Assembly: GCA_030528325.1 (NCBI GenBank)
Contig: JAUMZD010000006.1
Span: 37,949-101,948 of the forward strand
Direction: 5' to 3'
Source: Lautropia sp.
GTDB lineage: Bacteria > Pseudomonadota > Gammaproteobacteria > Burkholderiales > Burkholderiaceae_E
DNA: 64,000 nucleotides
Below the pieces are notes generated by a model. That model worked only from the letters and a program-made list of their open reading frames with translations. It did not search any database and was not told the DNA's origin. Below are positions 46,010 through 55,212 of this stretch, piece after piece. Every line of letters begins with the position of its first letter. Within the stretch, counting starts at the first letter, position 1. Position numbers and translations under genes: made by a program.

Positions 46010-47950
46010 TCAGCTCACCACCGCCCGCCGTGCCGAATCCAGGCTCTCACGACCTTTCAGATGCGCCCACAGCCAGGCTTCCATCATGTCCGCGCTCTGT
46101 GGACGGCTCAGCAGATAGCCTTGCATCTGGTCACAGCCGTAGCCGCGCAGAAACTCGGCCTGCGCCTCGGTTTCAACCCCTTCGGCCACCACATGCAGGC
46201 CCAGCCCATGCCCCAGCGCGATGATCGCACGGGCAATGGCGATATTGTCGGCCTCATCCACCGAGGTGTCCGACAGGAAGGAACGGTCTATCTTCAGCGT
46301 GCGCGGGCTGAAATTGCGCAGATAGCTGAGCGAGGAATGACCTGTCCCGAAATCGTCGATGGCCAGGCTCACACCCAGCGCTGCCAGCCGGCTGAGCACG
46401 CGCACGTTGTCGGTGGCGTTGTCGATGAAGATGCTCTCGGTCAGCTCCAGCTCCAGATAGCGGGCCTCCAGCCCCGTCTCGGCCAGCACCTGCTCGACCG
46501 TGTCGACGAAGCCATGCTGCTGCAACTGCCGAGCCGACACGTTGACGGCGATGCTGATCGGCGGCATGCCCCGCTCACGCCAGGCCATGATCTGACGGCA
46601 GGCCTGGCGCAGCACCCAGGCCCCGGCCGGCACGATCAGCCCGGTGTCTTCCAGCACGGGCACGAACTGGTCAGGCATCACCATCTGGCGGCCTGCCGGC
46701 TGCCAGCGCAGCAGCGCTTCCACCCCGGTGACGGCGCCCGTCACCAGATGCACTTTCGGCTGGTAATACAGTTGGAACTCGTCCTGCTCCAGCGCCTGAC
46801 GCAGCTCATAGCCCATCGCATCACGGGCCTGCGCGATGACCTCCATCTCCTGATCATGGATGGCGTAGCTGCCACTGCCCTGCCGCTTGGCATGGCACTT
46901 GGCCAGCTCCGCCTCGCGCATCAGGACTTCGGCATCGAGCTCGCGGCCATTCTGGCGGCTGATGCCGATACAGGCCGAGATGTACAGCTGGCGGGAGCCC
47001 ACCTCGAACACATGACTCAGCGATTCCAGCACGCCGCGGGCAAAGGCTTCCACCACGTTCTGCGCCATCGGCAGATCCCGCACCAGGATCAGGAACACAT
47101 CCCCACCCGGCGCGCTGATGACGGCCGGCGACAGGCCTGCCTCCTCGGTCAGCGAGGCCACGCGGGTCTGCACGGCCTTCGCCACCTGATCGAGCAGGGC
47201 ATCGGCCACGGCAATGCCGACCATGCCGTTCATCGACTTGAAATGATCCAGATCCAGATGAAAGACCGTGCAGTTGGCCGACGGCCCTGACGACTCGCTC
47301 AGGGCCGAGCGAACCTGCGCGGCAAAGGCGGAGCGGGTCAGCAGGCCGGTGGCACGAACCGTCTCGGGGCGCAGTGTCAGCACGACGGCATCCAGGCCGG
47401 ACACACCATCGGACGAGCCACCGTCGGCCCCAGTCACCTGCTGACGGGAGCGGCGCAGGCTCTGCACCGTGACAAGGCCGATCAGTGCGCCCAGCGCCAG
47501 CGCCAGGGAACCCACGCCCAGAATCTCCCACAACACGGGCTGCGCGCCGCGACGCAGCTCCACCTCGGCGGGCTCACCGGAAGGCAATGTGAACGCGGTT
47601 CGCACCGTGAAGGAAGGGCTGGACTGTGCGGCGCCCCGGACAGCGAGCGAGCGCCCCTGCGCATCGCGCACGAGGGCACGACCTTCGAAGCCAGCCAGTA
47701 TCGTGGCATCCCTGCCCAGCGTGGCGACCTGATCCTGCCAGCCCGAACCGGCAGCCTTCAGGCGCTCCTCGAGGAAAGCGGCATACTGGCGGGCCGAGGT
47801 CTGCATCCCGTCGGAGAGCTGTGTCCAGGCGTGATACAGATACAGCGTGGGCGCAGCGAGCAGCGCCAGAATCCCCAGCACCGCCAACGCGCGCATCATG
47901 CCACCCCGACTGGCAACATTTCCGCCCTTCATTCGCTGATCAGACCTCAT
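46010..47950 (-). CDS. Membrane-bound GGDEF-EAL protein with degenerate GGDEF motif
   Basis: A 646-residue protein. A membrane segment near residues 18-38 and a second near 145-165 flank a periplasmic sensor of about 100 residues. The GGDEF domain follows, with FHLDLDHFKSMNG and APGGDVFLIL: the signature reads GGDVF, so diguanylate cyclase activity is unlikely. The C-terminal EAL domain is intact: GVEALLRW, IAVNVSARQL, LELTESIFIDN, IDDFGTGHSSL, LKIDRSF and VVAEGVETEAQ. It is probably a c-di-GMP phosphodiesterase, possibly with a GTP-binding regulatory GGDEF. Alternative Met starts exist at residues 7 and 18. Confidence 0.9.
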   Translation of the reverse strand: MRSDQRMKGGNVASRGGMMRALAVLGILALLAAPTLYLYHAWTQLSDGMQTSARQYAAFLEERLKAAGSGWQDQVATLGRDATILAGFEGRALVRDAQGRSLAVRGAAQSSPSFTVRTAFTLPSGEPAEVELRRGAQPVLWEILGVGSLALALGALIGLVTVQSLRRSRQQVTGADGGSSDGVSGLDAVVLTLRPETVRATGLLTRSAFAAQVRSALSESSGPSANCTVFHLDLDHFKSMNGMVGIAVADALLDQVAKAVQTRVASLTEEAGLSPAVISAPGGDVFLILVRDLPMAQNVVEAFARGVLESLSHVFEVGSRQLYISACIGISRQNGRELDAEVLMREAELAKCHAKRQGSGSYAIHDQEMEVIAQARDAMGYELRQALEQDEFQLYYQPKVHLVTGAVTGVEALLRWQPAGRQMVMPDQFVPVLEDTGLIVPAGAWVLRQACRQIMAWRERGMPPISIAVNVSARQLQQHGFVDTVEQVLAETGLEARYLELELTESIFIDNATDNVRVLSRLAALGVSLAIDDFGTGHSSLSYLRNFSPRTLKIDRSFLSDTSVDEADNIAIARAIIALGHGLGLHVVAEGVETEAQAEFLRGYGCDQMQGYLLSRPQSADMMEAWLWAHLKGRESLDSARRAVVS

Positions 47951-48005
47951 GACTCCGGCCGGTGCCCCACTGCACCGACATCCGGAAGCAATCTAGTCAG
48001 GAACG

Positions 48006-48049
48006 AAAAACGGCACGAGCAACCGTCGGCCGGACGGCTACCCATGCCG
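48006..48049 (-). terminator. Intrinsic terminator after hslU
   Basis: Read on the minus strand, CGGCA and TGCCG form an outer stem and CCGTC/GACGG an inner stem, followed by TTTTT (plus-strand AAAAA at 48006-48010). It ends the hslV-hslU operon 16 bp after the hslU stop. Confidence 0.55.
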
Positions 48050-48064
48050 GCACCAGCGGCAGGC

Positions 48065-49414
48065 TTACAGCACGTAGCGCGACAGATCCTCGTCGCGGGC
48101 GATCTCGCCCAGACGCTCGTCCACGAAGGCAGCGTCGATCACCACGGTCTGGCCCGACTGGCGGCTGCCCTGATAGGACACCTCCTCGAGCAGGCGCTCC
48201 ATCACCGTCTGCAGACGGCGGGCCCCGATGTTCTCGGTGCCCTCGTTCACGCGGAACGCCGTCTCGGCCAGACGCTCGATGCCGTCGTCGCGGAAGTCGA
48301 GCGTGACCCCTTCGGTGCCGAGCAGCGCCTCGTACTGCTTCGTGAGGCTGGCATCGGTTTCGGTCAGGATCCGCCGGAAGTCATCGACCGACAGGGACTC
48401 CAGCTCGACCCGGATCGGGAAGCGCCCCTGCAGCTCCGGCACCAGATCCGAGGGCTTGGCCATGTGGAAGGCGCCCGAGGCGATGAACAGGATGTGGTCG
48501 GTCTTGACCGAGCCATGCCGGGTGTTGACGGTCGTGCCCTCGACCAGCGGCAGCAAATCGCGCTGCACCCCCTGCCGGGAGACATCACCGCCCTGCACGC
48601 CACTACGCACGGCGATCTTGTCGATCTCGTCCAGAAAGACGATGCCGTTCTGCTCGACGTTGGCCATGGCTTCGAGCTTCACGTCCTCGTCATTGACGAG
48701 CTTGCCGGCCTCTTCGTCCACCAGCAGCTTCATCGCGTCCCTGATGCGCATCTTTCGCGTCTTGTTGCGCCCCGGCATGCCCTGGAACATGCCCTGAAGC
48801 TGACTGGTCAGTTCTTCCATGCCCACCGGCCCCATCAACCCGATGGCGGGCAGCGGCTGCGCCACGTCGATCTCGATTTCCTTGTCGTCCAGATCCCCTT
48901 CGCGCAGTCGCTTTCGGAATTTCTGCCGTGCGACCGAGTCCTCACCGCGAGGCGCCGTGTTGTCATGATCCGGGGAGCCGGCCGAGCGCCCATGCGAGGA
49001 AGGCGGCAGCAGCGCATCCAGCACCCGCTCCTCGGCCAGATCATAGGCACGCGCATCGACGCGCTTCTTGGCACGATCACGCTCTTCCTTGATGGCGGTC
49101 TCGACCAGATCGCGGATGATCGAATCGACATCCTTGCCCACATAGCCCACTTCGGTGAACTTGGTGGCCTCGATCTTGATGAAGGGCGCATTGGCCAGAC
49201 GGGCCAGACGGCGCGCGATCTCGGTCTTGCCGACCCCGGTCGGGCCGATCATCAGGATGTTCTTCGGCACGATCTCATGGCGCAGCGGTTCAGGCACCTG
49301 CTGACGGCGCCAGCGGTTGCGCAGAGCAATCGCCACGGCCCGCTTGGCCTTGTCCTGGCCGATGATGTGCTTGTCCAGCTCGGAGACGATCTCCTGAGGC
49401 GTCATCTGGGTCAT
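48065..49414 (-). CDS. hslU: HslU, ATPase subunit of the HslUV protease
   Basis: A 449-residue AAA+ unfoldase that feeds proteins into HslV. Motifs are Walker [15 protein letters not shown] near residue 60, the pore loop GYVGKD near 91, Walker [24 protein letters not shown], and the C-terminal [11 protein letters not shown], which docks into HslV. The I-domain (about residues 110-240) is present with a short Ser/Pro-rich loop. It overlaps hslV by 4 bp (ATGA). Length is close to the E. coli protein. Confidence 0.97.
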   Translation of the reverse strand: MTQMTPQEIVSELDKHIIGQDKAKRAVAIALRNRWRRQQVPEPLRHEIVPKNILMIGPTGVGKTEIARRLARLANAPFIKIEATKFTEVGYVGKDVDSIIRDLVETAIKEERDRAKKRVDARAYDLAEERVLDALLPPSSHGRSAGSPDHDNTAPRGEDSVARQKFRKRLREGDLDDKEIEIDVAQPLPAIGLMGPVGMEELTSQLQGMFQGMPGRNKTRKMRIRDAMKLLVDEEAGKLVNDEDVKLEAMANVEQNGIVFLDEIDKIAVRSGVQGGDVSRQGVQRDLLPLVEGTTVNTRHGSVKTDHILFIASGAFHMAKPSDLVPELQGRFPIRVELESLSVDDFRRILTETDASLTKQYEALLGTEGVTLDFRDDGIERLAETAFRVNEGTENIGARRLQTVMERLLEEVSYQGSRQSGQTVVIDAAFVDERLGEIARDEDLSRYVL

Positions 49415-49929
49415 AGTGTCTCGATCGTATGGTTCTGATTGGAATAGATATCCAGATCGCCGGCAATCTTCAGCGATTTGGCCACGATGTCAGCCGGGCT
49501 CAGCTCGGTATTCTGCAACAGGGCCAGCGCAGCCGACTGGGCATAAGGCCCACCGGAACCGATGGCCACCAGCCCATGCTCGGGTTCGAGCACATCGCCA
49601 TTGCCCGTGATGATGAGGGAATACTGTCTGTCGGCCACGGCCAGCATGGCTTCGAGCCGCCGCAGCATGCGGTCGGTTCGCCATTCCTTCGCGAGCTCGA
49701 CGGCCGCCTTCATCAGGTTGGCCGGATACTTGGAGAGCTGGGCCTCGAAGCGCTCGAACAGCGTGAAGGCATCGGCCGTGCCGCCGGCAAAGCCTGCCAG
49801 CACCTTCTCGCCATGCAGACGGCGGATCTTCCGTGCCGAGCCCTTCACCACGATGTTGCCCAGTGTCACCTGGCCATCGCCACCGAGGGCGACCTGATCC
49901 CCCCGTCTGACAGATACGATTGTCGTCAT
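49411..49929 (-). CDS. hslV: HslV, peptidase subunit of the HslUV protease
   Basis: A 172-residue N-terminal nucleophile hydrolase. After Met removal the mature protein begins [20 protein letters not shown], with Thr1 as nucleophile; [10 protein letters not shown] and [17 protein letters not shown] follow. HslV forms a double hexamer capped by HslU. It is the first gene of the hslVU operon, downstream of a candidate heat-shock promoter. Length matches the family. Confidence 0.97.
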   Translation of the reverse strand: MTTIVSVRRGDQVALGGDGQVTLGNIVVKGSARKIRRLHGEKVLAGFAGGTADAFTLFERFEAQLSKYPANLMKAAVELAKEWRTDRMLRRLEAMLAVADRQYSLIITGNGDVLEPEHGLVAIGSGGPYAQSAALALLQNTELSPADIVAKSLKIAGDLDIYSNQNHTIETL

Positions 49930-49954
49930 AGCAAGTCCTGAATACGGTTTTCAG

Positions 49955-49986
49955 CTCACGTTGTGACGACACGTCACTTTTTCAAG
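49955..49986 (-). promoter_or_regulatory. Candidate sigma-32 promoter of hslVU
   Basis: Read on the minus strand, CTTGAAA (49986-49980) matches the sigma-32 -35 box exactly. A poor -10 candidate (CACAACGT) lies 14 nt further, about 30-40 nt from the hslV start. The spacer contains a palindrome, GTGACG-TGT-CGTCAC (49963-49977). Heat control of hslVU is known in other bacteria; here it is inferred. Confidence 0.35.
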
Positions 49987-50045
49987 CGGGCCATGGCGGA
50001 GCCGTGATGCGCGGGCACTGGCAGCCATCCGCGCCAGACGGCAGA

Positions 50046-50080
50046 AAGCCCGGCCTGCCCCATCACGGGCATCCGGGCTT
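50046..50080 (-). terminator. Intrinsic terminator after the STAS-protein gene
   Basis: On the minus strand AAGCCCGG (50080-50073) pairs with CCGGGCTT (50053-50046), followed by TCTG. It lies 40 bp past the stop of the gene at 50121-51428. The T-run is short, so termination may be weak. Confidence 0.5.
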
Positions 50081-50120
50081 GCGGTGTGCAAAAGGCCTCA
50101 GGCGCTCAGGAGCTTGCGCG

Positions 50121-51428
50121 TCAGGCGTGACGCAGCTGCATCTCGGCCAGATCCCCCAGGCCCATGACGATCATCAGGTAGGCCACCAGGTAGCTCGGCT
50201 TGCGGATGATGATCTGCTTGCCCTGACCGTGCAGGGCCGCCACTTCGTTGAGCAGCTCACTCGCACAGGCGAAGTCGATTCGCACCAGCTCGCGGCAGTC
50301 GAACACGACCTCGGCCCTCGGCTCGGCCCAGCCACGCAGCTGCTGGAACATGATCTCGGCACGCCCTGTCAGCACACCCGACAGGACGAAGGTCTCACCG
50401 ACATAGGCAGCCGGCGGCTCTTCCGTTTCCGTCACCGGATCACTGTCCTGCAGCACGACCTTGATCGTATCCGGCAGCGGCTCCCATGACGGGGGCGACA
50501 CTTCATAGGTGACGCAATACTCGATGGCCAGGTCTTCGAAAGACTGCTGCTGGCCGAGCATCCGCATGGCCAGCAGGCGCAGCGCCCAGCCATGCTCGTC
50601 CGGGTCACGACGGCCGCTTTCCGTCATCGGACGCAGCGCCTTCTCCAGCGCTTCCACACCGATCACGGTCAGCTCCTGGCGGCCCTTCAGGAAATCACGA
50701 AGCACCCGCATCAGCAGATCGGCGCCGATCATGTCGATACTGGTGACGCGGCTGAAATCCACGCGCAGCAGACGCTTGCGCTGGATGGCGCGGTTCATCT
50801 GCTCGGTCTGCTTGACCACCTGCGCATCGACGACGGCCGGGAACAGCACGGTCGACGAGGAGGCAGCCGGACTCTGATCGACCACCACTGACACGAGCTC
50901 ATCGGCCCAGGCCGGTGGTGACAGTTCAAAGGATGACGCATATTCGATGGCCAGGTTCTCGAATTCCTGCCGCATGCCGCCGGCCTGATACAGCTCCAGC
51001 AGCATCTTCCAGGCCAGACGCGTGTGATCGCCCAGCTGATCCTGCTGGATGGCCTGGCGCAACACGCTCGTGGCCTCGGCCGTCTGGCCATTGGCGAACA
51101 GAACCGACACCTCTTCCAGCACCGGCAACAGGCCGGAGCTGTGGATCTCGATGGAATTGCGTTTGGGCGCGCGGGCCGCGGGCACCGCGGGCACGGGCGT
51201 CCCCTGGGGCTGGACAGGCACAGGCTTCGCGGACGATTCCTGGGCAGCAGCCGGATTCACCAGCGAAGCCCCCTCGGCCACCATCTGCGACTCGATTTCG
51301 TCGATCTTCTCAGCCGTTCGACGTGCAATCTCCCGAGGACTCAGCGCCTCGGCCGAATCCGGCCCCGAGACTGCCTCATTCTTGCGTCGATTCCTGGCTT
51401 TTCTACTGAAAAATGAAAAGAAACCCAC
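50121..51428 (-). CDS. Cytoplasmic protein with two helical + STAS-like modules
   Basis: A 435-residue protein seen upstream of hslVU in Burkholderiales. It begins VGFFSFFSRKARNRRK from a GTG at 51428, with AGGGGG ten nt upstream; an ATG at 51593 is in frame but adds uncharacteristic sequence. After a basic, Pro/Ala-rich linker there are two similar modules. Each has a helical part (FENLAIEYASSFELSPPAW; FEDLAIEYCVTYEVSPPSW) and a STAS-like fold (LLRVDFSRVTSIDMIGADLL; VVFDCRELVRIDFACASELL). STAS folds often serve as phospho-regulated switches, but the usual Ser is not clear. Function is unknown. Confidence 0.75.
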   Translation of the reverse strand: MGFFSFFSRKARNRRKNEAVSGPDSAEALSPREIARRTAEKIDEIESQMVAEGASLVNPAAAQESSAKPVPVQPQGTPVPAVPAARAPKRNSIEIHSSGLLPVLEEVSVLFANGQTAEATSVLRQAIQQDQLGDHTRLAWKMLLELYQAGGMRQEFENLAIEYASSFELSPPAWADELVSVVVDQSPAASSSTVLFPAVVDAQVVKQTEQMNRAIQRKRLLRVDFSRVTSIDMIGADLLMRVLRDFLKGRQELTVIGVEALEKALRPMTESGRRDPDEHGWALRLLAMRMLGQQQSFEDLAIEYCVTYEVSPPSWEPLPDTIKVVLQDSDPVTETEEPPAAYVGETFVLSGVLTGRAEIMFQQLRGWAEPRAEVVFDCRELVRIDFACASELLNEVAALHGQGKQIIIRKPSYLVAYLMIVMGLGDLAEMQLRHA

Positions 51429-51644
51429 CTTGACTATGCCCCCTGACTGGCCTTGATTTTCAGTGTAGCACCGGGGTCTGTCATCGCTAAGCCGTCCGTG
51501 TCCCGCCAGTCGGCCCCCCGTACCCGATCGGCAGCCACCCCGGTCGAACAGGCGTTTCTGCCAGATCAGGGCACGGGGCAACCCAGGCTTCATTCAGCAA
51601 AAAAACCATGCACCTGATGTTTTCAGGCCGCATGACCGTCTTGG

Positions 51645-51702
51645 CTAGGAGCTTGGGCGGCAGGAAAGTCGCGGGCTGCAAACCGGCCGCCCAATCTCCT
51701 AG
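51645..51702. repeat. Intergenic palindromic repeat copy B
   Basis: Arms CTAGGAGCTTGGGCGGC (51645-51661) and GCCGCCCAATCTCCTAG (51686-51702) are inverted with one mismatch over 17 bp. The core AGGAAAGTCGCGGGCTGCAA lies between them. It is in the gap 51429-51894, which is otherwise gene-free apart from the dksA terminator. Core and arms match copies at 55979 and 63951, and in reverse at 26898. Confidence 0.8.
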
Positions 51703-51822
51703 GCACACAATGATTTCACCCGAAGACACAATGAAAATACTGGTTACAACCCCGGATGGATCTCAGAACCCGAACATCAGACCCATCGGAGAGGCTAACC
51801 GGGCGATCGGCATCGGCCCATG

Positions 51823-51848
51823 AAAAAGGGAGCCATGCGGCTCCCTTT
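51823..51848 (-). terminator. Intrinsic terminator of dksA
   Basis: On the minus strand AAAGGGAGCC and GGCTCCCTTT form a perfect 10-bp stem with a 4-nt loop (GCAT), followed by TT (plus-strand AAAAA at 51823-51827). It lies 46 bp past the dksA stop. Confidence 0.85.
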
Positions 51849-51894
51849 CCTTTCACCTGCCCTTCTGGCGACGAGCCAGCAGGGCGGGCACTGG

Positions 51895-52320
51895 TCAGTC
51901 ACCATACAGTTTCTGGCGCAACTCCCGCCGCTGCTGGGCCTCGAGCGACAGCGTGGCCGTCGGCCGTGCCAGCAGGCGCGGCAGTCCGATCGGATCACCG
52001 GTTTCCTCACAGTAGCCATAATCGCCACTGTCGATCTGGGCCAGAGCCTGCTCGATCTTCTTCAGCAGCTTGCGCTCACGATCACGGGTGCGCAGCTCCA
52101 GCGCATGCTCTTCCTCGATCGTGGCCCGATCTGCCGGATCAGGCACGATGACGGTCTCGCGCAGATGCTCGGTGGTTTCATCCGCATTGTTGCGGATGTC
52201 CTGCTCCATTTTCTTCAGGCGATCCCGGAAGAATTCAAGCTGTGCCGCATTCATGTAGTCTGATTCCGGCATCTTGAGGATTTCTTGTTCGGTCAAGATG
52301 ACCTCGTTGGTGGTTGTCAT
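51895..52320 (-). CDS. dksA: RNA polymerase-binding transcription factor DksA
   Basis: A 141-residue DksA with coiled coil and zinc-finger-like C-terminus. Visible: YMNAAQLEFFRDRLKKMEQD, DPADRATIEEEHALELR (including the coiled-coil tip DPADRA) and YCEETGDPIGLPRLLARPTA. Only one of the four zinc cysteines remains (YCEET); the others are Thr, Ser and Ala, the Cys-poor state common in betaproteobacteria. It acts with ppGpp at RNA polymerase. The ATG at 52320 has GGGAG five nt upstream; the frame runs further upstream without family resemblance. Confidence 0.92.
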   Translation of the reverse strand: MTTTNEVILTEQEILKMPESDYMNAAQLEFFRDRLKKMEQDIRNNADETTEHLRETVIVPDPADRATIEEEHALELRTRDRERKLLKKIEQALAQIDSGDYGYCEETGDPIGLPRLLARPTATLSLEAQQRRELRQKLYGD

Positions 52321-52422
52321 CACTACTCCCTTCTGGATGCAAAAAAAACCAGAGATCAAGAACAGGACATCGCTACCGTCCCGAATCAATGAATGAACCT
52401 GCACTACGAACTTACCAGCTCA

Positions 52423-53400
52423 TCAGGCAAGGCACTGCTTCAAACCACTGAGAAATACGTCTTTCGGCAAATTCCGGCCAATGAACACCATTTTGCTTGA
52501 AGGCTTCTCATGGGGTTCCCATTTCCGACCGGCGTCTGCGCCCATCATCATGTGAACACCCTGAAAGACCATGCGTCGCGGTGATCCCTTCAGATACAGC
52601 ACACCCTTGTAGCGAAGCATGTCCGGGCCATAGACCTGGATCAGGCCTCCCAGAAACTCCTCGAGCTTCAGCGCATCGAAGGGACGCTTCGACTTGAAGA
52701 CGAAGGATGACACCTCGTCACTGTGCGAATGCTCGTCACTTTCCAGAAAGTCCGGGTCAAGCTCCAGCACGGCGTTCAGGTTGAAGCCCTTCAGATCGAG
52801 CACTTCGGCCACCTCGGCATTGCCGAACTGTATGGCCTTGACATGCGCACGCGGATTCATCTGAACCAGCCGCTTGCGCAGGCGATCGAGCCTGGCCTCA
52901 TCGACCAGATCGCTCTTGGAAATCAGGATGCGATCGGCAAATCCGACCTGAGCCTGCGCTTCCCTGTTCTCGTCGAGCTGCTTCTCGCCGTGCACCGCAT
53001 CGACGATCGTGATGATGGCATCGAGCAGATAGCTCTGAGCCACCTCATCATCCATGAAGAAGGTCTGGGCCACCGGGCCTGGATCCGCGAGGCCCGTGGT
53101 CTCGATCACCACACGGTCGAAATGGATCTCGCCCGCATCACGGCGGGCCTTCAGGTCGAGCAGGATACGAACCAGATCGCCACGAACCGTGCAGCAGATG
53201 CACCCATTGTTCATCTCGACGATCTGCTCGCCCGAACCCTGCATCAGCAGATCATTGTCGATCCCTTCGGCACCGAATTCGTTTTCGATGACGGCGATCT
53301 TCAGGCCGTGGTCATCGCGCAGAATCTTGTTGAGCAGCGTGGTTTTGCCACTGCCCAGAAAGCCGGTAAGGATCGTGGTGGGAATAAGACCGTTTGCCAT
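52423..53400 (-). CDS. CobW/COG0523-family GTPase (metal chaperone type)
   Basis: A 325-residue G3E GTPase: Walker A GFLGSGKTTLLN near residue 13, metal motif GCICCTV (~65), Walker B VVIETTGLADPGPV and guanine specificity ISKSD. The C-terminal CobW domain ends with FIGRNLPKDVFLSGLKQCL. A short His-rich stretch (SDEHSHSDE) near residue 223 may bind metal. COG0523 proteins deliver zinc or cobalt to client enzymes. It lies upstream of dksA with 102 bp between; no Zur-box-like element is evident. Confidence 0.85.
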   Translation of the reverse strand: MANGLIPTTILTGFLGSGKTTLLNKILRDDHGLKIAVIENEFGAEGIDNDLLMQGSGEQIVEMNNGCICCTVRGDLVRILLDLKARRDAGEIHFDRVVIETTGLADPGPVAQTFFMDDEVAQSYLLDAIITIVDAVHGEKQLDENREAQAQVGFADRILISKSDLVDEARLDRLRKRLVQMNPRAHVKAIQFGNAEVAEVLDLKGFNLNAVLELDPDFLESDEHSHSDEVSSFVFKSKRPFDALKLEEFLGGLIQVYGPDMLRYKGVLYLKGSPRRMVFQGVHMMMGADAGRKWEPHEKPSSKMVFIGRNLPKDVFLSGLKQCLA

Positions 53401-54101
53401 GCGTCAATCCTGCTGTTGGTTGCTCCGGACATCGGATGCATCTGCCCGCTGGCCATGGTGAGCGGACAGGCCGGACGTTGACCGTCCGGTGGCCCTGCGT
53501 CTGCCCCCATGCCCCGGAGCGCCCGTGCTCGCCTTGAAAGACCGCGGATTGTACGCGCTCCCCCCCGCGATGCAAGTAACCCGATTTTGCACACGACAAC
53601 ACGAATGGAACATCAGGAAAACCTGGGCTCCACCGCGTGCGACCGAGCCGGCAGACGCCGTCTGACCGGGCGGCTCCCGGCACCGGATGCTATTGTCGGC
53701 ATTTGTGGCCAACAGCAGCGCTATTGGCCACAAATGCCGACTTGCCTCCTCTCCTCCCTGCAAGCCTCCTGGCTGACGGCACACATCGAAGAACCTGCCA
53801 GCAGGTGTGTCCATTCAGGAAAACACCATGAAGACCGTCGCAGCCTCAGGGCCTGCCGTTCATCGGCATGACCGGTGCCGGTGTGTACCGTTGTATGATG
53901 ACATCGATTTCTGTTGCGCGTCGGCCATATCCTTAGGAATACGCTGCACAAGTCCCACGAGGAAGCGCGCTCCGACACGGGATGCGGCGTCCACGTGGAC
54001 TTGTTCAGAGTATCCGTGGAATCGGCCCCCCGCTCCGTGAGCAGCAGCCGGCAGAGGCCACACTGTCTGCCCCCTGAGCAACGAACAGGCCGGCCTGTCG
54101 A
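53401..54101. other. Gene-free gap with a perfect long palindrome
   Basis: 701 bp without a convincing gene on either strand lie between the CobW-type gene start and the xerC stop. Open frames exist but carry no recognisable motifs. The notable feature is the inverted repeat at 53695-53741, described separately. I see no terminator with a T-run after xerC within the gap. Confidence 0.4.
53695..53741. repeat. Perfect 18-bp inverted repeat with 11-nt spacer
   Basis: GTCGGCATTTGTGGCCAA (53695-53712) is exactly inverted as TTGGCCACAAATGCCGAC (53724-53741) around CAGCAGCGCTA. There is no T-run on either side, so it is not a standard terminator. It does not resemble the palindromic repeat family. 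It could be an operator, a cruciform-forming site or a remnant of a small mobile element. Confidence 0.75.
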
Positions 54102-55199
54102 TCATCCCTGCCGCCTGGCACGCGGATGCGCCGCATCGTAGACGGCAGCCAGATGCTGGAAATCCAGCGCGGTGTAGATCTGCGTGCTGCTGATGCTGGC
54201 ATGGCCGAGCAGCTCCTGCACCGCACGCAGATCCCCCGACGACTGGAGCACATGACTGGCAAAAGAGTGGCGCAGCACGTGCGGGTGCACATGCGAGGGC
54301 AGCCCCTGGCTCACGGCCAGACGGGCCAGACGAAGCTGGATGGAGCGGTTGCCCAGTCTTTCGCCCTTTTGCGAGACGAAGAGGGCCGGCTCGTCCTGCC
54401 CGGCCACCGCCTGGCGCAACGGCAGCCACACCGCCAGCGCCGCCAGTGCAGCACGGCCCACGGGGACCGTCCGGCGCTTGCGCCCCTTGCCCAGCACCTG
54501 CACCTCGGCTGCGTCCCGGTCCAGCCAGGCCGTCGAACGGTATCCCCGGGCCTTGTCCTCGACCCAGGCGTGATCCAGTGCCGTCAGCTCCGACAGACGC
54601 AGACCACTTGAATACAACAGCTCGGCCATGGCCCGGTCACGGGCATGCAGGAAGTCGCTGCCGTCCTCGTCTTCCCGCCCCGAGACCAGCTGCACGGCCT
54701 GATCGACCGGCAGTGCCTTCGGCAGACGCTTCGGACGCTTCGGTGCACGCACGCCACGCGCCGGATTGGCGGGCAGCACGCCGTCCAGTGCAAGGCGGTC
54801 GAAGAAGCCTCGCCAGACCGACAGCCGGCGCGCGAGCGATGCCGGAGACAACCCTTCACGCGCAGCCGCGGCCACCCAGCGCCGGATGTCCGCCTCGGTC
54901 ACGGCGGCCCAGCCCTGCCGGCCTGCTGGCAGGCTGCGGCGTGCCTGATCGAGCGCCGACAGCTCATGCCGATACCCGGCCAGCGTATGCGGCGAATAAC
55001 CCCGTTCGACCTGCAGGCGTGTCAGATGGCGCTGGATCGCAGCCCCTGGCGCCTCTGCACCGGGCGCTTCCCGGGCTGCCTCCGCCGTAACGTCGCCACG
55101 GCCCTGCACCGTGCCATGGTGGCCTGCTGCCACGGCACGGTCATCAGGGCCTGCAACCGGAGGCGGGTTCAGCGGCCTTGCCGGCGGCAACGCTGCCAT
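54102..55199 (-). CDS. xerC: Tyrosine recombinase XerC
   Basis: A 365-residue recombinase that, with XerD, resolves chromosome dimers at dif. An N-terminal SAM-like core-binding domain (HLTRLQVERGYSPHTLAGYR) precedes the catalytic domain. It shows all catalytic residues: Arg in SSGLRLSELTALD, Lys in LGKGRKRRTVPV, His-x-x-Arg in HVLRHSFASH, His in LLGHASISSTQ and Tyr in QIYT. The ATG at 55199 lies 14 bp after the DUF484 stop. A ~55-residue Pro/Ala/Gly-rich tail precedes the usual start, so true initiation may be further in. xerC next to a DUF484 gene is typical. Confidence 0.92.
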   Translation of the reverse strand: MAALPPARPLNPPPVAGPDDRAVAAGHHGTVQGRGDVTAEAAREAPGAEAPGAAIQRHLTRLQVERGYSPHTLAGYRHELSALDQARRSLPAGRQGWAAVTEADIRRWVAAAAREGLSPASLARRLSVWRGFFDRLALDGVLPANPARGVRAPKRPKRLPKALPVDQAVQLVSGREDEDGSDFLHARDRAMAELLYSSGLRLSELTALDHAWVEDKARGYRSTAWLDRDAAEVQVLGKGRKRRTVPVGRAALAALAVWLPLRQAVAGQDEPALFVSQKGERLGNRSIQLRLARLAVSQGLPSHVHPHVLRHSFASHVLQSSGDLRAVQELLGHASISSTQIYTALDFQHLAAVYDAAHPRARRQG

Positions 55200-55212
55200 G
55201 GCAGGCCGGCCC

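Noticed and set aside
47831..49438. 535-codon open frame antisense to hslU
   Set aside because: hslU is unmistakable on the other strand; the antisense frame lacks motifs.
53860..54429. Open frame overlapping the end of xerC on the minus strand
   Set aside because: Composition follows xerC in another frame; no recognisable protein.
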